14,973 nt of DNA from contig CAUDVX010000041.1 in the NCBI GenBank assembly GCA_958452935.1, positions 1 to 14,973 of the forward strand. The letters are read 5' to 3'. Positions 7,722-13,913 of this stretch are shown here, piece after piece (the first letter of the stretch is position 1; each line of letters starts with the position of its first letter). The notes beneath the pieces were generated by a model. That model made no database searches and was not told where the DNA came from. It was given only the letters and a program-made list of their open reading frames with translations. The stretch is from an uncultured Collinsella sp. Its GTDB lineage: Bacteria > Actinomycetota > Coriobacteriia > Coriobacteriales > Coriobacteriaceae. The position numbers and the translations under genes were made by a program.

Positions 7722-7760
7722 ATGAGGGCCGTCGAGCGCAACCGACGGCCCTCATTTTTT
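7722..7760 (+). terminator. Strong intrinsic terminator ahead of cstA (attenuator)
   Basis: ATGAGGGCCGTCG (7722-7734) pairs perfectly over 13 bp with CGACGGCCCTCAT (7743-7755) around an 8-base loop. The T-run covers 7755-7760. It lies downstream of the promoter and leader ORF and only 35 bp before the cstA start, so cstA expression probably requires read-through. Confidence 0.9.
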
Positions 7761-7795
7761 ATGTCTGAGTAGTTCTTTTTAGAGGAGGAAATGTA

Positions 7796-9685
7796 ATGAA
7801 CGGAGTTTTGCTCATGGTTGTGGCCGCGGCGGTGCTCGCCTGCGGCTATCTGGGCTATGGCCGATGGCTGGCCAACAAGTGGGGCGTTGACAAAGAGGCC
7901 CTCACGCCGGCCAAGCGCATGAAGGACGGCAAGAGCTTCTCGCCTGTCTCCGCCTTCACCGCGTTCTCGCACCAGTTCAGCTCGATCTGCGGTGCCGGTC
8001 CTGTCACGGGTACGATCGTCGCCATGGCCTTTGGCTGGCTGCCCGTCGTGCTCTGGGTCCTCGTCGGCGGCATCTTCTTTGGCGCCGTCCACGACTTTGG
8101 TGCCCTGTACGCCTCGATGAAGAACAACGGCAAGTCGCTCGCTCAGCTCATCGAGAAGTACATCGGCAAGACCGGCCGTCGCCTGTTCCTGCTGTTCTGC
8201 TGGCTGTTCTGCATCATCGTCATCGCCGCCTTCACCGACATGGTCTGCAAGACGTTCATGTTTACCCCGGCCGTTGACGCTTCTGGCGCTGCTACCGGTG
8301 CCGTCGACTTCACCAAGTCCTATGCCGCCGGCTGCGCTGGTACCATCTCCATCCTGTTCACCTTCGTCGCTATCGCCTTTGGTTGGGCCCAGAAGAAGTT
8401 CAACCTCACCGGCGCTGCCGAGTTCGTCACCGGCGTGGTCCTCATGGTTCTCATGTTCGCCGTCGGTATGCAGTTCCCGGTCTACCTGGATAAGTTCCAG
8501 TGGTTCGCCGTCGTCATGGTCTACCTGGTCTTCGCTGGCGCTATGCCCATCCAGATGCTCAAGACCCCGCGTGACTACCTCACTTCCATCATGATGATCG
8601 TCATGATCGTCTGCGCTGTCCTCGGCATCGTCGTCCTGGGCGTCAACGGTCAGGCTACGATGACCGCTCCGGTCTTCACCGGCTTCTCCACTGCCTCCGG
8701 CATGATGTTCCCGGTCCTGTTCGTCTCCGTCGCTTGCGGTGCTCTCTCCGGTTTCCACAGCCTCGTTTCTTCCGGCACCTCTTCTAAGCAGGTCGAGAAG
8801 GAACAGGACGCCGTCAAGGTCGGTTACGGCGCCATGATCGTCGAGTCCTTCGTCGGCATCCTTGCCATCATCGTCGCTGGCATCATGTTCTCCGACATGA
8901 ACACCGCCGGTACCGGCGCCCTCAACGCTGGTGTCGCTTCCACCCCGTTCCAGATCTTCGCCGCTGGCATCTCCCGCGGCATGCAGGCCTTCGGTGTTGA
9001 CGGCACGCTCGCAACCGTCTTCATGACCATGAACGTCTCCGCTCTGGCCCTGACCTCGCTCGACGCTGTCGCCCGCATCGCCCGCACCTCGTTCTCCGAG
9101 TTCTTTGCCCAGACCAACGACGCCCTGGCCATCGAGTCCAAGGCTGGCTACATGAAGGTCCTCGGCAACCCCTGGTTCGCCACGGTCGTCACCCTGCTTC
9201 CCGGTCTCGCCCTCGCTTTTGGTGGCTATGCCAACATCTGGCCGCTCTTTGGTGCTTCCAACCAGCTGCTCGGCGGCATGACCATGATCACCCTCGCCGT
9301 GTTCTGCAAGTGCACCGGCCGCAAGGGCTGGATGCTCTACGTGCCCGTCGCCTTCCTGCTCTGCTGCACCTTCACCTCGCTGGTCCAGAGCGCCATGGGC
9401 TGCATGACCGCCGTCCAGGCCTACGGTTTCTTCGGTACCATCCCGGCTACCGCCACCACGGCCGCCGTCTCCGTCGCCGCCACCAAGGGCCTGCAGCTCG
9501 TCTTTGCCGTCCTGCTGATGGTCCTGGGCCTCATCGTCGCCGTCAACTGCCTCAAGGAGTTCTTTGGCAAGGAGGCTGGCTCCATGCCTGATGAGGAGCC
9601 CGAGTGGTCCGATATGGGCAAGGCCGAGTACGGTCGCGCCGCTGCCGCTGAGGCTCCTGCCGACGCCGAGGCCGTCAAGGCCTAG
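7796..9685 (+). CDS. cstA: Carbon starvation protein CstA family transporter
   Basis: CstA-family proteins are multi-pass inner-membrane transporters; characterised members take up peptides or pyruvate. The sequence is hydrophobic throughout with many membrane segments from the first residues (LLMVVAAAVLACGYLGYG), and shows the family-like block FSPVSAFTAFSHQFSSICGA followed by GPVTGTIVA, plus GFHSLVSSGTSSKQ. The last 40 or so residues are acidic, Ala-rich and probably cytoplasmic. At 629 residues it is somewhat shorter than E. coli CstA (about 700). AGGAGG (7783-7788) sits 7 nt before ATG 7796. Codons end strongly in C (TTC, GTC, CTC, ATC), unlike the upstream operon, which suggests high expression. 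It stands alone between an attenuator and its own terminator. The substrate cannot be decided here. Confidence 0.92.
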   Translation: MNGVLLMVVAAAVLACGYLGYGRWLANKWGVDKEALTPAKRMKDGKSFSPVSAFTAFSHQFSSICGAGPVTGTIVAMAFGWLPVVLWVLVGGIFFGAVHDFGALYASMKNNGKSLAQLIEKYIGKTGRRLFLLFCWLFCIIVIAAFTDMVCKTFMFTPAVDASGAATGAVDFTKSYAAGCAGTISILFTFVAIAFGWAQKKFNLTGAAEFVTGVVLMVLMFAVGMQFPVYLDKFQWFAVVMVYLVFAGAMPIQMLKTPRDYLTSIMMIVMIVCAVLGIVVLGVNGQATMTAPVFTGFSTASGMMFPVLFVSVACGALSGFHSLVSSGTSSKQVEKEQDAVKVGYGAMIVESFVGILAIIVAGIMFSDMNTAGTGALNAGVASTPFQIFAAGISRGMQAFGVDGTLATVFMTMNVSALALTSLDAVARIARTSFSEFFAQTNDALAIESKAGYMKVLGNPWFATVVTLLPGLALAFGGYANIWPLFGASNQLLGGMTMITLAVFCKCTGRKGWMLYVPVAFLLCCTFTSLVQSAMGCMTAVQAYGFFGTIPATATTAAVSVAATKGLQLVFAVLLMVLGLIVAVNCLKEFFGKEAGSMPDEEPEWSDMGKAEYGRAAAAEAPADAEAVKA

Positions 9686-9724
9686 TCGGTCGGACGGGTT
9701 GAATCTCTCATCCATATGACTCGG

Positions 9725-9764
9725 AAAGACCGGGTTCGCAACGACGCGGACTCGGTCTTTTTTT
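9725..9764 (+). terminator. Rho-independent terminator of cstA
   Basis: AAAGACCG (9725-9732) pairs with CGGTCTTT (9753-9760). An inner GTTCGC/GCGGAC stem (one G-U pair) stacks on it, and T continues to 9764. It lies 39 bp after the cstA stop codon. Confidence 0.88.
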
Positions 9765-9805
9765 CATGCGAAAGCGGGTGACGCTCGAGTGTTCTCGCAG
9801 ATGTT

Positions 9806-9835
9806 TTGCGTGGATAAGGGCGTGCGTTGTACCAT
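9806..9835 (+). promoter_or_regulatory. Weak candidate promoter of the JetD-like gene
   Basis: TTGCGT (9806-9811) and TACCAT (9830-9835) are 18 bp apart and fall between the cstA terminator and the next gene. The -10 match is poor, and CATATA a few bases on is an alternative. Confidence 0.3.
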
Positions 9836-9843
9836 ATAGACGT

Positions 9844-9857
9844 ATATGTGTACATAT
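9844..9857. promoter_or_regulatory. Inverted repeat just upstream of the JetD-like gene
   Basis: ATATGT (9844-9849) and ACATAT (9852-9857) form a perfect 6-bp inverted repeat around GT. It lies between the candidate promoter and the Shine-Dalgarno site, where an operator could sit. A bound protein is inferred only. Confidence 0.35.
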
Positions 9858-9869
9858 GAAAGGGGCCCC

Positions 9870-12044
9870 GTGGCCAAGACGGTATATTCCGATAATCAAA
9901 ACAATGTCGATGCTTTGGCTGAGCGCCTGAGCAGCCAGACGTCGCTTTCTGCTGAGCGCGCCAAGCTGGTTGCCTACGACCTGCTCTGCCGCAAGGCGCT
10001 CAAGATTAAGTCGAGTGCGCTGGCGCAGATTTTCCGCTCCGTCGATAAGGAGTGCGACACCAAGGCGATGCGCGATGAGCTTATCGCGGCAAAGATCGTG
10101 ACCAAGATCGAGGGTAGCGGCATTAACGGGCGCCCGGCGTTCTATACCATCAATGCCGAGATCCGCGATGCCCAGGAGCAGCCTGCCGAGTCCGTCGAGG
10201 ATTTTGTCGTCGAGGATTCCGCTGACGTGCCTGCTGTGGAAGAAGCTGCTCCGCGTGAGCATGTCGATACCGATGAGTTGCTCGATGAGAACGTCGTGCG
10301 TGCCTTTACGGCCAAGGCAGGACGCGGCGGTTTTGGCGGGGGCGGCAAGCGCGATGCACAGCGCCGCGCCCAGCAGGAGCGCTTCCGTCGCGCCGTTGCT
10401 CGAAAGGGCGAGACGGATGCCGAGGCTGTTGAGACCGAGGTTGCTGCCGAGTCGCAGAAGCCCACGAAGGAGCAAAAGCCCGTGGAGGCCCAAGAACCCA
10501 AGCGTCGTCGCGGTGCTCACTTTAAGGCTGCAGCGCAGGATGCCGCGCGTGAGGTTGAAGAGTCTTCTGAGGTTGCAGACGATGTTGAGGAGTCTGCCAA
10601 GAAGGCTCCGGGTTCGTGTCGTCCCGGCCGCGGTTTTGCGGGACGTGCGTATCCCGTAAAGCGTCAGGAGAAGGGCGAGTCGGTTTCGACCACCCAGGAC
10701 GAGAAGGCCGTTGAGCCGGTGGCTCGCGAGCAAAAGCCTGTTGAGCCGCAGCTTGAGGTTGATGCCGAGGCCAAGGGCCAGCAGCCTACTGATGAGCAGA
10801 CGGAGCAGAGCGCGTCGAGCAAGCCTCGCCGCCGTCGCCATCGTGGAGGCCGCAGTTCCCATGCCGAGACTGCAACCGAGAAGACCACGCCGCAGAACGA
10901 GGATGCGAAGGCCGAGGTTTCTTCGGGGCAGCCTAAGCGCCAGTCAGCGAAGGAGAGCAAGTCCGATCGTCCGCAGAAGCAGGCGTCTATGCCGAAGCGC
11001 GAGCGCAATTCCCAAGGCGATTCTAAGCGCAAGTCTCAGAAGAAGCCGGAGTCTGCCGCAGTAGATACTGCTGCCCAGCAGCCCGAGTCGGCCGCCCACG
11101 GCGAGGTCTCGGCGTTTGCCCTTGCCCGCGTTTTAGGCAGGCAGCTGCTCAAGGTTGTCCCCACGCCTATGGCGCTCTCCAAGATCAAGGAGCAGCAGAC
11201 ACAGATCGTAAAGGTCGAGGGCAAGGACGGCAAAAAGGCTCCGCAGCGCACTCAGCACAACGAGATGTCCAACCGCAAGATTGCCGAGGAAATCGCAATC
11301 ATCCAGGCTTGGATCGAGCAGAACCGAGGTGCCGATACGCCGGTTGCCTCGCGCCGCCAGCGTGCCTACCAGATCTTTAACGACGAGAAGGCTTTTGACG
11401 GCAAGCACGGTGAGCGCCTGATCAGGCGTATGACCGAAAAGGGCATCAGCATGCAGGCGATCAAGGTCGCCCCCAATCGCCCCGTGCACTTTACGGGCTT
11501 CTTTACGCTGGGAGCCGACAAGCCGTTCATTATGGTCGAGAACCTGGACACCTACGACGAGATCGTCAAGCTGCTGCGTGGCCGCAAGCACGCCAAGCTC
11601 TTTGGCATCAAGGTGGGCGGCGTGATTTTTGGCGGCGGCTGCAAAGCGAGCGTCTCGCACGCACTGGATGATTATCTGGCCGAGATTGGCTATCGCTTTA
11701 ACTACGTCTACTACGTGGGCGATATCGATCGCGAGGGCGCGCGCATCGTCGAGCAGGCTCGCAATGCCAATGTGGTTGAGATTCGCCTGCATGCCGGCAT
11801 GTACCGCGCCATGCTCGCCGAGCATAAGCGTCGCGTGAAGGCCGGCGGAGAGTGCGAGCCCGCGGCTGCCAACCAGGGTGTGCCGCAGAACCTGGCAGCG
11901 ACGATCAAGGATCTGCCCATGGTTACGCGCGTGCAGTTCCGCAACGTGCTGCGCGAGGGCGGGCGCATTCCGCAGGAGATTCTGATGACCGCAGACTATC
12001 GGGATGGCGACTCGGGAAGCTTCGACCGCATGCTCAACAACTAG
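9870..12044 (+). CDS. JetD-like (DUF2220) TOPRIM-domain protein with long charged linker
   Basis: The 724-residue product has three parts. Residues 1 to about 100 are compact and may be a winged-helix (ALKIKSSALAQIF to NGRPAFYTIN). About 100-410 is low-complexity, rich in Glu, Lys, Arg, Ala and Pro, with basic patches such as KPRRRRHRGGRSSH. About 412-724 is globular: RAYQIFNDEKAF, then PFIMVENLDTYDE (E557), FGIKVGGVIFGGG and YYVGDIDREG (D618, D620). The Glu plus DxD pattern fits a TOPRIM metal site, and the order resembles the C-terminal domain of JetD, the nuclease subunit of Wadjet. No JetA, JetB or JetC gene is present here. GTG 9870 is chosen because AAAGGGG (9859-9865) precedes it; an ATG at 9846 overlaps that region. 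DNA cleavage or topoisomerase-like action is inference from recalled motifs. Confidence 0.62.
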   Translation: MAKTVYSDNQNNVDALAERLSSQTSLSAERAKLVAYDLLCRKALKIKSSALAQIFRSVDKECDTKAMRDELIAAKIVTKIEGSGINGRPAFYTINAEIRDAQEQPAESVEDFVVEDSADVPAVEEAAPREHVDTDELLDENVVRAFTAKAGRGGFGGGGKRDAQRRAQQERFRRAVARKGETDAEAVETEVAAESQKPTKEQKPVEAQEPKRRRGAHFKAAAQDAAREVEESSEVADDVEESAKKAPGSCRPGRGFAGRAYPVKRQEKGESVSTTQDEKAVEPVAREQKPVEPQLEVDAEAKGQQPTDEQTEQSASSKPRRRRHRGGRSSHAETATEKTTPQNEDAKAEVSSGQPKRQSAKESKSDRPQKQASMPKRERNSQGDSKRKSQKKPESAAVDTAAQQPESAAHGEVSAFALARVLGRQLLKVVPTPMALSKIKEQQTQIVKVEGKDGKKAPQRTQHNEMSNRKIAEEIAIIQAWIEQNRGADTPVASRRQRAYQIFNDEKAFDGKHGERLIRRMTEKGISMQAIKVAPNRPVHFTGFFTLGADKPFIMVENLDTYDEIVKLLRGRKHAKLFGIKVGGVIFGGGCKASVSHALDDYLAEIGYRFNYVYYVGDIDREGARIVEQARNANVVEIRLHAGMYRAMLAEHKRRVKAGGECEPAAANQGVPQNLAATIKDLPMVTRVQFRNVLREGGRIPQEILMTADYRDGDSGSFDRMLNN

Positions 12045-12051
12045 GGCGTTC

Positions 12052-12188
12052 GGCCCCGGGAGAGTGGGGACACCGGCTTAGGTTTCCTGCTCTACAGTCC
12101 TGCTCACGACGGAGGCCACATTAAGTGGCCTCCTGTTCGTGCGGAACTCGCGATAAACCTAAGCCGGTGTCCCCACTCTCCCGGGGCC
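12052..12188 (+). repeat. Long hairpin repeat, copy 3 (75-bp core in 34-bp perfect arms)
   Basis: Arms 12052-12085 and 12155-12188 are exact reverse complements over 34 bp. The core (12083-12157) is again 75 bp, starting TTTCCTGCTCTACAGTCCTG and ending GTGCGGAACTCGCGATAAA. The inner stem is GGAGGCCAC/GTGGCCTCC with the ATTAA loop. Next to it CACGAC faces GTTCGTG, whereas copies 1 and 2 have CGCAAGAC and TTTGCG. Its arms resemble those of copy 1 in outline (GG, CCCCGG, GGGG, CCGG, AGGTTT) but differ by substitutions and indels, always matched on the other arm. It begins 7 bp after the JetD-like gene. Confidence 0.92.
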
Positions 12189-12252
12189 TGCGGCTACTTG
12201 GTTGTCGCATGCGGGTCGCTTTTCGGAACTGGGCTGATATTTTCTAGATGAA

Positions 12253-12294
12253 AGGCGCTCTTGGTCCTTATGGGCTTGGGGCGCCTGTCTTTTA
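12253..12294 (+). terminator. Probable terminator downstream of the JetD-like gene
   Basis: AGGCGCTC (12253-12260) pairs with GGGCGCCT (12279-12286) with one G-U pair, and TCTTTT follows. The loop contains CTTATGGGCTTGG, resembling the tRNA-Gln terminator loop nearby. The hairpin repeat copy 3 lies between it and the gene. Confidence 0.6.
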
Positions 12295-12312
12295 AAGGTA
12301 GATTTTTGGGAG

Positions 12313-12372
12313 GCCGGCACTTGGAGACGTTCCTTTAGTGCCGGCACTTTAGGAACGTCTCCAAGTGCCGGC
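12313..12372. repeat. 60-bp near-perfect palindrome
   Basis: Arms 12313-12334 and 12351-12372 are exact reverse complements over 22 bp. The middle is itself a perfect 12-bp palindrome, AGTGCCGGCACT (12337-12348), separated from the arms by T-T mismatches. The GCCGGCACTT word of the arm end recurs in the centre. It is unrelated in sequence to the 75-bp-core hairpins and has no adjoining T-tract. Confidence 0.85.
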
Positions 12373-12374
12373 TG

Positions 12375-12567
12375 TGGGACGGAGGGATTCCGCGTCCGCC
12401 TTTTCGGCGGCCGCGCCCCGCTGCGTCGCTTCGCTCCTTGCGTGCTGCGCTGGAAAACGCTTCGCGTTTCCTCAGCTCCGCACCCTTGCGGGTTCTCGAA
12501 TCCCTCCGCTTGCCCACAAGAAAGCGCCCTGGGCCGTTATGGGCTCAGGGCGCTCAATTTTAATGGC
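12375..12567 (-). repeat. Tandem 193-bp tRNA-tail unit, distal copy
   Basis: The unit is repeated next door at 12568-12760 with five differences, all in its first 75 bp. Read on the minus strand it contains a 127-bp body, and each junction carries the last bases of tRNA-Gln with GCCA and the tRNA terminator. The terminator copy, with stem arms 12523-12531 and 12546-12554, is intact. It is separated from the 60-bp palindrome by two bases. Confidence 0.9.
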
Positions 12568-12760
12568 TGGGACGGAGGGATTCCGCGTCCGCCTGGTCGG
12601 CGGCCGCGTTCCGCTGCGTCGCTTCGCTTCTTGCGTGCTGCGCTGGAAAACGCTTCGCGTTTCCTCAGCTCCGCACCCTTGCGGGTTCTCGAATCCCTCC
12701 GCTTGCCCACAAGAAAGCGCCCTGGGCCGTTATGGGCTCAGGGCGCTCAATTTTAATGGC
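12568..12760 (-). repeat. Tandem 193-bp tRNA-tail unit, tRNA-proximal copy
   Basis: Second copy of the unit, directly abutting the tRNA-Gln body. Starts at 12375, 12568 and 12761 are exactly 193 bp apart, and TGGGACGGAGGGATTC occurs at all three. Only the third continues into a whole tRNA. Its body (12574-12700) is bounded by GGAGGGATTC and its reverse complement GAATCCCTCC, and contains small stems such as GGAAAACGC/GCGTTTCC and CCGCA/TGCGG. No protein function is supported in either copy. Confidence 0.9.
12710..12747 (-). terminator. Terminator of tRNA-Gln
   Basis: AGCGCCCTG (12716-12724) and CAGGGCGCT (12739-12747) form a 9-bp stem. Read on the minus strand it starts 9 bp after the CCA end and is followed by TTTCTTGT. 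It might also act rightward, where CAATTTT follows. The same structure recurs 193 bp away in the distal unit. Confidence 0.8.
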
Positions 12761-12831
12761 TGGGACGGAGGGATTCGAACCCCCAACAGCCGGCACCAAA
12801 AACCGGAGTTCTACCGTTGAACTACGTCCCA
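12757..12831 (-). tRNA. tRNA-Gln (anticodon UUG), CCA encoded
   Basis: On the minus strand the acceptor stem TGGGACG pairs with CGTCCCA. The D-arm is GTTC/GAAC. The anticodon stem CCGGT/GCCGG closes the 7-base loop TTTTGGT with anticodon TTG, reading CAA and CAG as glutamine. The T-arm is GGGGG-TTCGAAT-CCCTC. Discriminator G and an encoded CCA end at 12757, giving 75 nt. The last 20 nt recur twice downstream in the tandem repeats. Confidence 0.96.
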
Positions 12832-12862
12832 ATGTGTGGTGTTGCCCAAAAGCAACTCGTTT

Positions 12863-12891
12863 AGTTTACCTAATCTGCGAGGGCATCGCAA
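12863..12891 (-). promoter_or_regulatory. Candidate tRNA-Gln promoter
   Basis: On the minus strand TTGCGA (12891-12886) and TAAACT (12868-12863) are 17 bp apart and would start transcription roughly 25 nt before the tRNA. The -35 lies inside the 3' end of the neighbouring minus-strand gene. Co-transcription with that gene is the alternative. Confidence 0.45.
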
Positions 12892-13775
12892 ACGCCATCG
12901 AGCAGGCGTACGGCGAGTGTCTGCGCGTCGCTGGCCGTGAAGGTGCCGTTGTAGCGCGTCATGCCCGTGAGCTCAATGCGAATGCGAGCCGGCTTCTGCT
13001 GCGCGGCGACATTGGCGGTGCGGATGCGCTGAGCCAGGTTGTGGCACTCGGCGAGGGCAATCGTGGCGCGCGGTGCGGCGTCGGCGGGCAGCTCGTCGCT
13101 TGCGATTTCGAGCACCAGGTCAACGTCGGTTGGGACCTCGGAGTCACAGAGCATCATGCCGCTGTTGTCGGTCGTTGCCGTGGCGATATTCCACATGCGC
13201 GACGCAACGCTGCGTGCGATGGGGTCCTCGCCGATAACGGCAATCTGGAAGCGCTCGAGCACGTTGGCGGCGCGAGCAAAACCGATGCGGGACTCGGCTT
13301 CGGTGACCGAGGGCTTGCCCTCCCACACATGGTGCAGGCGGTTGATGTAGGCGTAGGTGTCCTGGAAGGCCATGCCGTCGGCAAACAGGCCGACATTTTC
13401 CTGGAACTGCTGCAGGGCGGCCTCGGTATGCGGACCAAAGTAGCCGTCGTCTTCGCCACAGGCAAAGCCCAAAACGTTGAGAGCGCGCTGCAGGGCCTGC
13501 ACATCGGCGCCATGGAAATTGGGCATGCGCAGATAGAGGGTGCGGTCGCCCAGCTTATACGAAGCGTCTACAAGGGCGCTCCAACAGGGGATATCGACGG
13601 CATGACCGGCAGCAAGGCCGCTGTCGAGCCTGAAGGTGCTGACGGCCTGCTCAGTGGTGGCTCCAAAGTACTTGTCGGTGACTTCGGCGGCATCAATCGT
13701 GTAGCCGAGCTGCAGGAGACGAGACTGCACGTCCTCGACGGCTGCTCCTTGCATGCCCGTTGTAATAGGTTCCAT
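12870..13775 (-). CDS. Peptidoglycan-binding repeat protein with unrecognised C-terminal domain
   Basis: The 301-residue product begins with two PG_binding_1-like repeats. Residues 1 to about 75 carry GMQGAAVEDVQSRLLQLGY and YFGATTEQAVSTFR; about 80-150 carry HGADVQALQRALNVLGF and YFGPHTEAALQQFQ. No signal peptide or membrane segment is seen. Residues about 155-301 (AANVLERFQIAVIGEDPIAR onward) are not recognised. The architecture recalls actinobacterial CwlM-type amidases (two binding repeats, then an amidase), but the zinc-site motifs of an active amidase are not visible, so a degenerate or different domain is possible. ATG 13775 is supported by GAAAGGGG (13783-13790) 7 nt upstream. The tRNA-Gln follows on the same strand. 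Confidence 0.75.
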   Translation of the reverse strand: MEPITTGMQGAAVEDVQSRLLQLGYTIDAAEVTDKYFGATTEQAVSTFRLDSGLAAGHAVDIPCWSALVDASYKLGDRTLYLRMPNFHGADVQALQRALNVLGFACGEDDGYFGPHTEAALQQFQENVGLFADGMAFQDTYAYINRLHHVWEGKPSVTEAESRIGFARAANVLERFQIAVIGEDPIARSVASRMWNIATATTDNSGMMLCDSEVPTDVDLVLEIASDELPADAAPRATIALAECHNLAQRIRTANVAAQQKPARIRIELTGMTRYNGTFTASDAQTLAVRLLDGVCDALAD

Positions 13776-13913
13776 GAACGAACCCCTTTCGGCGTACCAT
13801 TCGTACTATTTGAGCGTCTGTCGGATAGACAACGCAAAGGGATGCATAAACATGCACTCAACAGTGTAGCAAGTTGTGCCTAAATACGCTGCTGACAGAT
13901 TTTATAACCCCCG

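Larger units (their letters stand above)
7573..7760 (+). promoter_or_regulatory. Putative ribosome-mediated attenuator leader of cstA
   Basis: The leader contains, in order: a 9-bp hairpin GATGTGAAC (7573-7581)/GTTCACATC (7593-7601); the small ORF 7626-7670; hairpin A, GGGTTAGC (7674-7681)/GCTAGCCC (7689-7696); hairpin B, GCCCGT (7693-7698)/ACGGGC (7705-7710); and the terminator 7722-7760. A and B share GCCC, so they exclude each other. GGCGGC (7708-7713) can also pair with GCCGTC (7728-7733), which would break both B and the terminator. A ribosome stalled on the first Ile codons would leave A free, allow this last pairing and give read-through. One finishing at the stop would mask A, favour B and permit termination. 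The pairings are visible; the mechanism is inferred. Confidence 0.55.
6987..7795. other. Intergenic region between tsaD fusion and cstA
   Basis: This 809-bp stretch has no convincing long gene. It contains two long hairpin repeats in opposite orientation (6999-7133 and 7276-7428) separated by 142 bp, then AT-rich sequence around 7490-7520 and the whole regulatory leader of cstA (7526-7795). I see no gene in 7134-7275 or 7429-7525. No conventional T-tract terminator for the upstream operon was found, so the first hairpin or the short hairpin at 7245-7263 may end its mRNA; this is inference. Confidence 0.7.

Noticed and set aside
7571..7760. T-box or metabolite riboswitch ahead of cstA
   Set aside because: No T-box consensus or recognised aptamer core was seen; the Ile/Val leader ORF explains the layout better.
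7637..9715. A 692-codon open frame on the minus strand across cstA
   Set aside because: It lies antisense to a clear membrane transporter with strongly C-ending codons. Its translation is low-complexity Gly/Asp/Glu/His-rich, as expected for a shadow frame.
6999..12188. Reading the hairpin elements as a CRISPR array
   Set aside because: Copies are few, far apart and palindromic, with no regular spacers or cas genes.
9870..12188. A functional pairing of the JetD-like protein with hairpin copy 3 downstream
   Set aside because: Adjacency is suggestive, but copies 1 and 2 lie far from this gene and beside unrelated ones, so nothing in the sequence ties them together.
12788..12795. GCCGGCAC shared between tRNA-Gln and the 60-bp palindrome
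   Set aside because: An 8-bp GC-rich match inside the tRNA anticodon arm is likely chance in this GC-rich DNA.
12365..12820. Plus-strand open frames through the tandem repeats
   Set aside because: Their peptides are repeated because the DNA is repeated, and they run into the tRNA-Gln gene; no ribosome site or protein-like composition is seen.
12732..13883. A 383-codon plus-strand frame across tRNA-Gln and the peptidoglycan-binding gene
   Set aside because: It runs through a tRNA and antisense to a gene with two recognisable repeats and a good Shine-Dalgarno site.
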